Of a DNA stretch of 13,348 nt, positions 6,101 to 13,340 are shown piece by piece. The notes under the pieces were generated by a model. That model made no database searches. It was not told where the DNA came from and was given only the letters and a program-made list of their open reading frames with translations. The translations under genes and the position numbers were made by a program. The first letter of the stretch is position 1; the number at the start of each line of letters is the position of its first letter. The stretch comes from Dechloromonas sp. (GTDB lineage: Bacteria > Pseudomonadota > Gammaproteobacteria > Burkholderiales > Rhodocyclaceae): assembly GCA_017302355.1 (NCBI GenBank), contig JAFLDQ010000090.1, forward strand, positions 1 through 13,348. The letters are read 5' to 3'.

Positions 6101-6820
6101 ATGAAACCGACGCCCTGCCCTTCCTGCCGCCAGACCATGGTCAAGCACCGCTTCGAGCGGATGCAGCATGGCGAAATCGTCCTCGACCTCTGCTTCTCCT
6201 GCCAGGCGATCTGGTTCGACGAATTCGAAAGCGCGCAGATCACGCCGGGCGGCATCGTCGAGTTGTTCAAGCTGATCCACGAACACCGCGACGCTCAGCG
6301 CCTGCCCTTGCGCGACCCGCTCACCTGCCCGCGCTGCAACGAAAAGTTGTTGCACGGTCTCGATGTCGCCCGGCATGGCGGCCAGTTCAACTACGACCGC
6401 TGCCTGCAGAGGCACGGGCGGTTCACGACCTTCGCCCAGTTCATGATCGAAAAGGGCTTCGTCCGCCAGTTGACCGCAACCGAGATCGGCGTCCTCGCCG
6501 CCAGGGTCGGCACCGTCCGCTGCAACGGTTGCGGCGCGCCGGTCGATATCCGCAAGGATCACGCCTGCACCCATTGCCGCGCGCCGATCGCCATCCTCGA
6601 CCCGGCCGCCGTCGAACAGGCGCTGGCCCGCTATCGGCAGGCCGAGGTCAAACGGACGGCGGTAGACGACGTCGAAGCGCTGGGTGACGCCATCGTCATG
6701 CGCGAGCGGGACAGATCCCGCCGCCAGCGCGAAAGCCGGGCGGACGCCCTCGATTCCATCGACATCGGCGACCTGCTCGTCTCGGGCGTCGAGATGGCCT
6801 GGAACCTTTTCCGCCATTGA
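6101..6820 (+). CDS. Multi-zinc-ribbon protein (zf-TFIIB-like)
   Basis: 239 residues. The N-terminal 45 residues have the TFIIB-type zinc-ribbon pattern CPSC (6-9) ... CFSC (31-34) followed by WFDEFE. A second pair is CPRC (76-79) with Cys101, and a third is CNGC (141-144) with CTHC (156-159). So three zinc-binding ribbons are likely. The remainder is helical and charged, with an Arg/Glu-rich stretch around 203-215 and a hydrophobic end (LLVSGVEMAWNLFRH). Proteins of this kind are common and mostly uncharacterised; nucleic-acid or protein binding is plausible. No Shine-Dalgarno site is visible before the ATG; the start is chosen as the first ATG before the first Cys pair. The gene is convergent with gpmI. 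The 6821-6919 gap shows no clear terminator. Confidence 0.75.
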   Translation: MKPTPCPSCRQTMVKHRFERMQHGEIVLDLCFSCQAIWFDEFESAQITPGGIVELFKLIHEHRDAQRLPLRDPLTCPRCNEKLLHGLDVARHGGQFNYDRCLQRHGRFTTFAQFMIEKGFVRQLTATEIGVLAARVGTVRCNGCGAPVDIRKDHACTHCRAPIAILDPAAVEQALARYRQAEVKRTAVDDVEALGDAIVMRERDRSRRQRESRADALDSIDIGDLLVSGVEMAWNLFRH

Positions 6821-6919
6821 GGGCGGGCGTCTCGCCACCTTCCGCCGTGCCGCGATCCGCACCGGCGCGCGCCTGGCGTCGATGATCTTGCCGGGCGGAC
6901 GCGAGCAGGCGGCGGGAGA

Positions 6920-8563
6920 TCAGTCGCCCATCGTCAGCAGGCTCTCGTCCCAGGCGGCGTGCTTTTCCAGTCCGGCCAGGTTGGCCACGGTCGCGGCGAT
7001 ATTCGACAACCCGGCCGTGACGGTCTGCCGCAGGCCCAGCCTGCCGCCGCTGACATTGTCGTAGAGGATCAGCGGCACCGGATTGAGCGTGTGCGCGGTC
7101 TTGGCCTTGTATGAGCCGTCCTTGTTCCGGGCCGGCCCCCTGGTCTTCTTGTCGATCTCGTACATTTCGTCGGCATTGCCGTGGTCGGCCGTGATCAGCG
7201 CCACCCCGCCGGCCGCATCGATCGCCTTCAGCATGCGCGTCAGCGACAGGTCGACGGCCTCGATGGCGATGCGCGCCGCCTCGAAGTTGCCGGTATGGCC
7301 GACCATGTCGCCATTGGCGAAATTGCAGCGCAGGGTCTTGTATTGCCCCGACTGGATGGCGGCGATCATCGCGTCGGCGATTTCGGCGGCCTTCATCCAC
7401 GGGCGCTGCTCGAAGGGAACGACGTCGCTCGGCACTTCCTGCCAGGTTTCGCCGGGGAACTTGCCCGAGCGGTTGCCGTTCCAGAAATAGGTGACATGGC
7501 CGAACTTCTGCGTTTCCGAACAGGCGAACTGATTGAGGCCGGCCTGGCTGAACCACTCGCCCATGGTGTCCCGGATCGCCGGCGGGGCGACGAGGAAGCG
7601 GGCCGGCAGCTTGAGGTCGCCGTCGTACTGCAACATTCCGGCGTAGGTCACTTGCGGCGCGCGCACCCGGTCGAACCGGGCGAAACCGGGCTCGTCGAAG
7701 GCGCGGCTGATCTCGATGGCGCGGTCGCCACGGAAATTGAAGAAGACCACCGAATCGCCGTCTTCGATCGTGCCGATCGCCTCGCCGTTTTCGCCGATGA
7801 CGAAGGGCGGCAGATCCTGGTCGATGGTTCCCGGATTCTGCTCGCGCAGGCCGTTGACCGCGGCCGTCGCGTTGGCGAACTGCTGGCCTTCGCCCAGCAC
7901 GTGCGTGCGCCAGCCCTTCTCGACCATCGCCCAGTTGGCGTCGTAGCGGTCCATCGTTATGTTCTGGCGGCCGCCGCCCGAGGCGATGCGGGCGTCGAAG
8001 CCGTCGCTCGAGATTTCGCCGAGGAAGGCCTCGAATGGCGTCACGTACTCCAGCGCGCTGGTTTCCGGCACGTCACGGCCGTCGAGCAGCGCGTGGATGC
8101 GCACGGCCCGGATGCCTTCGGCCCTGGCCTGGACGACCATCGCCCTGAGGTGATCGATGTGACTGTGCACATTGCCGTCGGAGAACAGGCCGATGAAGTG
8201 GATCGTCCCCCGCCCCGCCCTGGCGCCGGCGACGATCTGCCGCCACGCCTCGCCCTGCCAGATCGATCCATCGGCGATGGCGCCGGCGACCAGCGCCGCG
8301 CCCTGGCTATAGACCTGCCCAGCGCCGATGGCGTTGTGGCCGACCTCGGAATTGCCCATGTCGTCGTCCGACGGCATGCCGACCGCCGTGCCATGGGCGC
8401 GCAGCCGGATATTCGGATAACCGGCGAAAAGCCGGTCGAGGGTAGGCTTGCTGGCAGCGGCGATGGCGCTGCCGGCGTCCGAATCCGGCAGGCCGTAGCC
8501 GTCGATGACGATGATGACGACCGGCCCCTGAATTCCGGCGAAGGAGGAGAGTTTCTGCAGCAT
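6920..8563 (-). CDS. gpmI: 2,3-bisphosphoglycerate-independent phosphoglycerate mutase
   Basis: 547 residues. Interconverts 3- and 2-phosphoglycerate in glycolysis and gluconeogenesis, in the cytoplasm, using Mn2+ or similar metals. Alkaline-phosphatase-superfamily landmarks are all present: VVIIVIDGYG with metal ligand Asp21, MGNSEVGHNAIGAG with the phosphoserine Ser72, LLDGRDVPETSA, FFNFRGDRAIEI, LITADHGNADEM (Asp460, His461) and KTAHTLNPVPLILYD (His491). The insert around GPARNKDGSYKAKTAH and the length of about 550 fit the longer form of the enzyme seen in plants, trypanosomatids and some proteobacteria. The ATG at 8563 is chosen although the frame is open to 9043, because homology starts there; the Shine-Dalgarno site is weak. 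It is transcribed away from prfB. Confidence 0.95.
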   Translation of the reverse strand: MLQKLSSFAGIQGPVVIIVIDGYGLPDSDAGSAIAAASKPTLDRLFAGYPNIRLRAHGTAVGMPSDDDMGNSEVGHNAIGAGQVYSQGAALVAGAIADGSIWQGEAWRQIVAGARAGRGTIHFIGLFSDGNVHSHIDHLRAMVVQARAEGIRAVRIHALLDGRDVPETSALEYVTPFEAFLGEISSDGFDARIASGGGRQNITMDRYDANWAMVEKGWRTHVLGEGQQFANATAAVNGLREQNPGTIDQDLPPFVIGENGEAIGTIEDGDSVVFFNFRGDRAIEISRAFDEPGFARFDRVRAPQVTYAGMLQYDGDLKLPARFLVAPPAIRDTMGEWFSQAGLNQFACSETQKFGHVTYFWNGNRSGKFPGETWQEVPSDVVPFEQRPWMKAAEIADAMIAAIQSGQYKTLRCNFANGDMVGHTGNFEAARIAIEAVDLSLTRMLKAIDAAGGVALITADHGNADEMYEIDKKTRGPARNKDGSYKAKTAHTLNPVPLILYDNVSGGRLGLRQTVTAGLSNIAATVANLAGLEKHAAWDESLLTMGD

Positions 8564-8614
8564 GTGAGCGTGTCCGGGAGGGAAGAAAGGTGGGCCCCGC
8601 GGGGCATGCCGGCA

Positions 8615-8644
8615 AGTATCCCAGCCACGGGCCGGCGCAGTCAA
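8615..8644 (-). promoter_or_regulatory. Probable sigma-70 promoter of gpmI
   Basis: On the minus strand, TTGACT (8639-8644) and GATACT (8615-8620) are separated by 18 bases. The -10 lies about 50 bases before the gpmI ATG. The -35 box is only 21 bases from the prfB -10, so the two divergent promoters share a short control region. Confidence 0.55.
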
Positions 8645-8665
8645 TCCAACGGCGCGCCGCCCCGC

Positions 8666-8671
8666 TATAAT
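8666..8671 (+). promoter_or_regulatory. Probable -10 box of the prfB-condensin operon
   Basis: Perfect TATAAT, 31 bases before the prfB ATG at 8703. No good -35 is visible at 17 bases upstream, where the divergent gpmI -35 lies nearby. GGGAACC before the ATG can serve as ribosome-binding site. Confidence 0.6.
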
Positions 8672-8702
8672 CGCTGTTTCGCAAACCGCCGGGAACCGCC
8701 TC

Positions 8703-9807
8703 ATGGACGCCGAACAACTCAACAGCATCTCCTCCAAGCTCGATGACCTGGCGCAGCGCGCCGCCGGGTTGCGGAGGTATCTTTGACTACGACCACAAGC
8801 GCGAACGCCTGACCCTCGTCGACCAGGAGATGGCGGATCCCGGGATCTGGGACGATCCGCAGCACGCCCAGGATCTGGGCCGCGAGAAGAAGGCGCTCGA
8901 GGATGTCGTCCTCGTCCTGGAGGCCGTGCAGGGCGGCCTCGACGACGGCCGCGAACTGTTCGCGATGGGCCGCGACGAAAGCGACGACGAGACGCTGCGC
9001 GCGGTCGAGGCCGATGCCGCGGCGATCGAGGAGAGGATCGCAACCCTCGAGTTCCGCCGCATGTTCAACAATCCGCAGGACCCGAACCCCTGCTTCCTCG
9101 AAATCCAGGCCGGCGCCGGCGGCACCGAGGCGCAGGACTGGGCGGCGATGCTGCTGCGCATGTACCTGAAATACGGCGAGAAAAAGGGGTTCACCGTGGA
9201 AGTCATGGAAGAATCCGAAGGCGATGTCGCCGGCATCAAGGGCGCCACCGTCAAGTTCTCCGGCGACTACGCCTACGGCACGCTGCGCACCGAGACCGGC
9301 ATCCACCGGCTGGTCCGCAAATCGCCGTTCGACTCCAACGCCCGCCGCCACACGTCGTTCACCAGCGTCTTCGTCTACCCGGAGGTCGACGATTCGATCG
9401 AGATCGACATCAACCCGGCCGACGTGCGGACCGATACCTACCGCGCCTCCGGGGCCGGCGGCCAGCACATCAACAAGACCGACTCGGCCGTGCGCCTGAC
9501 CCATCTGCCGAGCGGGATCGTCGTCCAGTGCCAGAACGACCGCTCGCAGCACCGCAACCGCGACGAAGCCTGGGCCATGCTGCGCGCCCGCCTCTACGAA
9601 CTCGAACTACGCAAGCAGCAGAGCGAGCAGCAGAAGCTGGAGGACGCCAAGTCGGACATCGGCTGGGGCCACCAGATCCGTTCCTACGTGCTCGACCAGA
9701 GCCGCATCAAGGACCTGCGCACCAACCACGAAACCGGCAACACGCAGGGCGTGCTCGACGGCGATCTCGACCCCTTCATCGAAGCCAGCCTGAAACAGGG
9801 CGTGTAA
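8703..9807 (+). CDS. prfB: Peptide chain release factor 2, made by programmed +1 frameshift
   Basis: RF2 recognises UGA and UAA stop codons and releases the finished protein on the ribosome. The gene is in two frames: 27 codons from ATG 8703 to an in-frame TGA at 8784-8786, then a +1 shift to GAC at 8785 and an open frame to TAA at 9805-9807. The joined protein is 367 residues, close to the usual 365. The codon-recognition motif SPF falls at 207-209 and the catalytic GGQ at 252-254, almost the E. coli positions; downstream come [23 protein letters not shown] and NRDEAW, as in other RF2 proteins. An annotation using only the second frame would begin wrongly near 8743. The next gene starts with no gap, so prfB leads an operon with the condensin-like genes. 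Confidence 0.96.
8773..8786 (+). promoter_or_regulatory. RF2 autoregulatory frameshift site
   Basis: GGAGG-TAT-CTT-TGA-C: an internal Shine-Dalgarno-like GGAGG at the conserved distance from the slippery CTT, followed by TGA and C. This is the classic RF2 recoding signal. When RF2 is scarce, ribosomes pause at TGA and slip +1 on CTT, making more RF2. Confidence 0.95.
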
Positions 9808-11088
9808 ATGGCAAACGCGGGCGAACGGCCCGATCTCGCCGAATTTTTCGCCCGTGGCGTCGAACCGGCCGACATCGCGCCGCTCTATCCGCTGCTCGGC
9901 GCGCGCGGGCTGATCGCCGCCTGCATCGCCGTCTTTCGCGGCGGCGAGGCCGAAGTCATGGTGCGCCTGCTGGTGCTGCGCGAAATCGGCGCCCGCGCCG
10001 ACCACCCGAGCTGGTCGCCGCGCGAGCTGGAAATGCACTTCGCCTTCATCGACCCGGTCAAGCTCGAAACCGTCTTGAAGCGCCTGCGCGAGCACGAGCT
10101 GCTGGTCTGGGACAGCGAAAGGCGCACCTACCAGATTTCTCCGACCGGCCGCATGGTGCTCGCCGCGCTGTCGACGCTGCTGCAATTCGCCGCCGAGGAC
10201 GACGCCGAACTGGGCTACCTGACCGCGCAGATCGCCGCCGGCGGCGCCACCGGGCGCGTTTCGCCGGAAAACCTGCAACATCTGCTGGCCCGCCTCGCCG
10301 AACTGGAAGACGAGTTTGCCGGCGCGGTCGCCTCCGGCTCCGAGTTCCGCCTGCAGGCGGCGCAGAAGAGGCTCGCTTCGGTCTGGCAATGGATGGAAAA
10401 AGGCACCGAAATCATGCGCGAGCTGACCGCCGACGGCCTGCCTGACGACGCCACCTGGCGCCTGGCGCAAGAAATCGGCGCCCGGCAAAGCCGCATCATG
10501 CGCATGACCGGCGTCTTCCAGCGCGAGCTCGCGGCCATCGCCCGCCAGCGCGTGCACCTCTCGCAAGGCGGGCTGACCTCGTCCGAACTCGCCGCCTGGC
10601 TGACCACGCGCGACATCGACCAGCTTGCCGGCTTCGCCGCCGGCACAACGCACCTGGTGCCGGAAATTTCCTTCGTCCTGGCGGACGTGATGGCCGATAT
10701 CGCCGAATTCGAGCTGCTCGAACGGCAACGCCCGCAACACCGGCGGTCGACGCTGCCGGCTGCGGTCGACGCCGAAAATACCCGCGAAATCCCGCGCGAA
10801 CCGCCGCCGGAACTGGCGGCCTTGACCCGCCTGCTGGCTGGCGTCGCCGCAGGCGACGACGGGCTGGCCGTCAGCGACGCCATCGTCGGTGACAGCTATC
10901 GCGCCGCCGCCTACCGTTTCTCGTTGCTCCCCTTCCTCGGCGACCCGGCGGGCGACCCCGAACTGGCGGCGTTCGGCGCACTGCCGCTGACCCTGCGCTG
11001 GGCTGCCGACGAGACGCTCGCCACGCCGCAACGCAACGAAGTCGCCGCCATCAGTCGCGGCGCCATCCTGCCCCGACAAACGCCATGA
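9808..11088 (+). CDS. Kleisin-like subunit of an MksBEF/Wadjet-type condensin (MksF/JetA-like)
   Basis: 426 residues. Proposed kleisin that would bridge the SMC heads and hold the KITE subunit. The ATG follows the prfB TAA directly (TAAATG), with AGGG just upstream, so translation is probably coupled. Residues about 70-121 form a winged-helix-like module (SWSPRELEMHFAFI, VLKRLREHELLVWDSE, YQISPTGRMVLAAL). A long helical middle follows (about 125-300, with LARLAELEDEFAG and KRLASVWQWMEKGTEIMREL), then a Pro/Arg-rich linker (310-333) and a C-terminal domain (PELAALTRLL ... LPLTLRWAADE) that could be the head-contacting winged helix. The family assignment rests mainly on gene order (kleisin - KITE - SMC) and fold-like features, not on a recognised signature. 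The linker carries a copy of the GTCGAC motif. Confidence 0.6.
   Translation: MANAGERPDLAEFFARGVEPADIAPLYPLLGARGLIAACIAVFRGGEAEVMVRLLVLREIGARADHPSWSPRELEMHFAFIDPVKLETVLKRLREHELLVWDSERRTYQISPTGRMVLAALSTLLQFAAEDDAELGYLTAQIAAGGATGRVSPENLQHLLARLAELEDEFAGAVASGSEFRLQAAQKRLASVWQWMEKGTEIMRELTADGLPDDATWRLAQEIGARQSRIMRMTGVFQRELAAIARQRVHLSQGGLTSSELAAWLTTRDIDQLAGFAAGTTHLVPEISFVLADVMADIAEFELLERQRPQHRRSTLPAAVDAENTREIPREPPPELAALTRLLAGVAAGDDGLAVSDAIVGDSYRAAAYRFSLLPFLGDPAGDPELAAFGALPLTLRWAADETLATPQRNEVAAISRGAILPRQTP
10760..10779 (-). repeat. Copy of the GGCGTCGACCGCA motif in the kleisin linker
   Basis: On the minus strand it reads ATTTTCGGCGTCGACCGCAG, matching the core of the 48-bp repeats plus part of their T-rich left flank. 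It lies in the codons for the Pro/Ala-rich linker (LPAAVDAE), where insertions would be tolerated. A second, weaker version (AGCGTCGACCGCC, minus strand) is right beside it at 10742-10754. Confidence 0.4.
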
Positions 11089-11762
11089 ACGCCAACACGC
11101 CCGCCGAGTTCATCGCCCGCCTGCTGGCCCAGCGCTGGCTGCCCAAGAGCGACGCTGAAGTACGCCGCCTGCTGATCGACGAAAGCTTCCGCCAGGACAT
11201 CGAACACCGCCTCGCCGCCGTCGGCCTGCGCCTGCTCGACAACCCCTTTGCCGGCCATGTCGCCGTCGGCCTGGCAGCGGATAGCGAAAATGCCGTTTTC
11301 GGGCGCGGCGATGCCTGGCTGTCCACCAATGCCGGCCTGAACCGCGACGGCGTCGCCCTGCTCATCCTGCTCTGGGCGCTGATTATCCTGCCCAAGCGTG
11401 AGCGCCAGCTTTCCCGCGACGCCACCACCGATGAAGGCCAGAGCGACCTCTTCGGCAACCCGCAGGCCACCCCGCCGCGCGACGACGCCGCGCGCGGCAT
11501 CCCGGAAAACGTGCTGCTCGAAGATTACGGCAGGCTGCTCGGCGGCAAGGCCCGCCTGCAATTCCTGCTTCCCGTGCTGTCGCGCCTCGGCTTCATCGAG
11601 CGGCGCAACAAGGTGCTGCACGAGGGGCCGCTGCTCGACCTCGCCTTCGATTACGCCGAACTCGCCCCGCGCATCCTCGACGGCGCGCTGGCCGATGTGC
11701 TGGTCGCGGTCAACGGCAAAAAAGAGGCAAGAATGGCGTCGACCGCAAACGGAGACGCCTGA
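11085..11762 (+). CDS. KITE-type subunit of the condensin (MksE/JetB-like)
   Basis: 225 residues. Predicted tandem winged-helix protein of the KITE/MukE kind, which binds the kleisin and DNA. The start overlaps the kleisin stop (ATGA) and its stop overlaps the SMC start by one base (TGATG). The N-terminal part (FIARLLAQRWLPKSDAEVRRLL, DIEHRLAAVGLRLLDNP) resembles the first winged helix; LNRDGVALLILLWALIILPKRERQ is the typical hydrophobic helix between; and a second winged helix follows (LLEDYGRLLGGKARLQFLLPVLSRLGFIERRNKVLHEGPLLDLAF). Between them, 110-140 is a disordered loop with a DLFGNP patch. The C-terminal tail (KKEARMASTANGDA) looks unstructured and contains the GTCGACCGCAA motif. Family-level call, made from pattern and operon position. 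Confidence 0.65.
   Translation: MNANTPAEFIARLLAQRWLPKSDAEVRRLLIDESFRQDIEHRLAAVGLRLLDNPFAGHVAVGLAADSENAVFGRGDAWLSTNAGLNRDGVALLILLWALIILPKRERQLSRDATTDEGQSDLFGNPQATPPRDDAARGIPENVLLEDYGRLLGGKARLQFLLPVLSRLGFIERRNKVLHEGPLLDLAFDYAELAPRILDGALADVLVAVNGKKEARMASTANGDA
11735..11749 (+). repeat. Copy of the GGCGTCGACCGCAA motif near the SMC start
   Basis: GGCGTCGACCGCAAA, identical to the 48-bp repeat core over the first 14 bases. It lies in the last codons of the KITE gene (reading A-S-T-A), 12 bases before the SMC ATG. The T-rich flank is absent here. Confidence 0.4.
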
Positions 11763-13255
11763 TGTTCCGCCTGGAAAGACTCGAAGTCGTCCATTGGGAT
11801 TTCTGGCAGCGCCTGATTCTGCCGCTCGATGCCGCCATCGTCACCATCGTCGGCCCCAACGGCTCCGGCAAGACCACGCTGCTCGACGCCCTGCGCACGC
11901 TGCTGGCGCTCGACTGCTCGAAAAAGCGCGACTACAAGCGCTACGTGCGGCGCAACGGCGAGGATTTCTGCTGGCTGCGCGGCGTCGTCGACAACCGCCG
12001 CCAGCCTTCGGGCAAGCGGCCGTTCCCGTGGGCGTTTCACAGCGAAATCGTAACTCTGGCCTGTCGCATCGAGAAGAAGGGCGGCGAATGGACGCGGCAT
12101 TACCTGATCGCCGAAGGAGACACGGCGATCGAAGCCTTGCAGGGAAACGCCACGCAACTCGGCGTGCGCGAATACCAGCAGATGCTGTACGGCGCCGGCC
12201 TGACGCCGGCCATCGGCCAGGTGCTGTCGCTCGAACAAGGGCAGACCGACAAGCTCTGCGAACTCTCGCCCAAGGCCCTGCTCGATCTGGTCTTTCAGGT
12301 TTTCGGCGACCGCGAAGTACTCGACCGCTACCAGGAGGCGCGCCAGCACCAGGAAGCGACGCGCCGCGAACTGGGCGAACTCGAAGCCCAGCTCGACCGC
12401 CTGCAAGTCAGGATCCAGAAGACCCAACTCGACGTCGACAACTTCCGGACCTGGTCCCGGCTCAACGAAGAGCGTACCCGCCTGTTCGGCGAAACCCGCC
12501 CGCGGCTGGAATACCACCTGCTCGGCGATTCAATCCTTAAAGGCCGTTCGCAGATCGTCGGCATGCAGCGCGAATGGCGCGGCTTGGTGGCCGAGAAATC
12601 GGCCCTGCAAGTCCGTCGACCGCAAGCGGAAAGCGATCTTGCCGCCGCCGCAACCCGACGCACCGCCGCGCTCGCCGAAGAACAGCGCGCCATCGACGCG
12701 CAAGAACCGATCAACCGCCAGGCCGGCAAGGTGGAAGGCTTGCTCGGCGAACGCGACCGCCTGTTGCGCCTGGCCAGCGAAGCTGGCGGCAACCCGGAAG
12801 CCGTCGTCCGCCAGCAGGGCGAGGCGGAAACCCGGCGCGACGCCCTGCGCCTCGAACTCGCCGGCTGGCAGGACCGGCAGCGCGAGCTGGCAGCCATCGT
12901 CGCCGCCCTCGCCAGCGGTCAACGCGCCGAACCGGGCGAAATCCGCGCTTTTCGCGCGGCGCTGGACAACGCCGCCATCGCCCACGACCTGCTGGTCGAC
13001 CTAGTCGAAATCACCGACACCCACTGGCAAAAGGCCGTCGAAGCCCTGCTCGTGCCCTTTGCCCACCTCGTCATCCTGCACCGCGAACGCGACGCCGAAG
13101 CGGCCTTCGCGCTGGGCGAACAGCACAAGTACCGCCATTTCATCGTCCCCGAGCGCAGCGCGCCGACCTTGCACGCGCCGGGCAGCATCGCCGAGGTCGT
13201 GCATTTCCGCCGCCCCGTTCCCTCCCCGGCATATTACAGGCAAGGATCGAAATAA
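11762..13255 (+). CDS. SMC-type ATPase of the condensin (MksB/JetC-like), truncated at the hinge
   Basis: The open frame has 497 codons, but only about 488 look native. This is the SMC motor that would extrude or cleave/compact DNA with the two genes before it. Walker A is perfect (GPNGSGKTTLL, 31-41). A Q-loop/lid-like segment follows (VLSLEQGQTDKLCELSPKA, 154-172), then a head-proximal VFGDREVLDRYQ and a heptad-rich coiled coil, about 190-390. The hinge begins near 396 (FRAALDNAAIAHDLLVDLVE ... HWQKAVEALLVPFAHLVILHRE). After VVHFRRPVPS (about 13225) similarity to SMC sequence ends and AT-rich DNA takes over. The rest of the hinge, the return coil, the ABC signature and Walker B are missing, so as it stands the protein cannot be an active ATPase. 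It is a broken gene, or the contig is chimeric here. A fourth gene (JetD/MksG-like), if present, would lie beyond the window. Confidence 0.75.
   Translation: MFRLERLEVVHWDFWQRLILPLDAAIVTIVGPNGSGKTTLLDALRTLLALDCSKKRDYKRYVRRNGEDFCWLRGVVDNRRQPSGKRPFPWAFHSEIVTLACRIEKKGGEWTRHYLIAEGDTAIEALQGNATQLGVREYQQMLYGAGLTPAIGQVLSLEQGQTDKLCELSPKALLDLVFQVFGDREVLDRYQEARQHQEATRRELGELEAQLDRLQVRIQKTQLDVDNFRTWSRLNEERTRLFGETRPRLEYHLLGDSILKGRSQIVGMQREWRGLVAEKSALQVRRPQAESDLAAAATRRTAALAEEQRAIDAQEPINRQAGKVEGLLGERDRLLRLASEAGGNPEAVVRQQGEAETRRDALRLELAGWQDRQRELAAIVAALASGQRAEPGEIRAFRAALDNAAIAHDLLVDLVEITDTHWQKAVEALLVPFAHLVILHRERDAEAAFALGEQHKYRHFIVPERSAPTLHAPGSIAEVVHFRRPVPSPAYYRQGSK
12614..12625 (+). repeat. Copy of the CGTCGACCGCAA motif in the SMC coiled-coil region
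   Basis: CGTCGACCGCAA followed by GCGG, a 12-base match to the repeat core, in a third reading frame (R-R-P-Q). The flanks do not match the 48-bp repeat. A proline in this coiled-coil stretch (VRRPQAES) is a little unusual. Confidence 0.3.
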
Positions 13256-13298
13256 TTAAAAAGGCACTGGCAAGTGAAACATCTCTTCGGGCTTTCAT
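13140..13298 (-). pseudogene. 5' end of a foreign lipoprotein gene, cut at the junction
   Basis: On the minus strand an ATG at 13298 stands behind AGGAGA with 5-base spacing. It opens a frame with a clear lipoprotein signal: MKARRDVSLASAFLIISILACN, lipobox ILAC with Cys21. About 24 residues in, near 13226, the sequence changes to the GC-rich antisense of the SMC gene and the frame runs to a TGA at 13140-13142. So only the signal peptide of a real gene seems to be present. G+C in the tail is about 36%, against roughly 65% before it. The gene's identity cannot be told from the signal alone. Confidence 0.55.
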
Positions 13299-13308
13299 AC
13301 ACATCTCC

Positions 13309-13340
13309 TAATAATTGGCGAATTGATACCAATTATTATA
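13309..13340 (-). promoter_or_regulatory. Promoter and operator-like inverted repeat of the lipoprotein gene
   Basis: On the minus strand a perfect TATAAT (13335-13340) is followed by a 10-bp perfect inverted repeat, TAATAATTGG / CCAATTATTA with a 10-base spacer (13309-13318 and 13329-13338). It lies between the -10 and the Shine-Dalgarno site, and the outer arm overlaps the -10. Half-sites 20 bases apart suit a dimeric repressor, or the repeat could form a leader hairpin. The -35 would lie at or past the window edge. Confidence 0.45.

Noticed and set aside
7181..8746. Long plus-strand open frame (521 residues) opposite gpmI
   Set aside because: Antisense shadow of a fully recognisable enzyme gene; the composition is typical of reverse-frame GC-rich DNA.
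6920..9043. A 707-residue minus-strand reading frame extending gpmI upstream
   Set aside because: The extra ~160 residues overlap the gpmI promoter and the start of prfB and are Arg/Pro-rich antisense; recognisable enzyme sequence starts at 8563.
9607..11079. Long minus-strand open frame (490 residues) opposite the end of prfB and the kleisin gene
   Set aside because: High-GC antisense shadow: Gln/Arg/Gly/Ala-rich composition and no motifs, while the plus strand carries the coupled operon.
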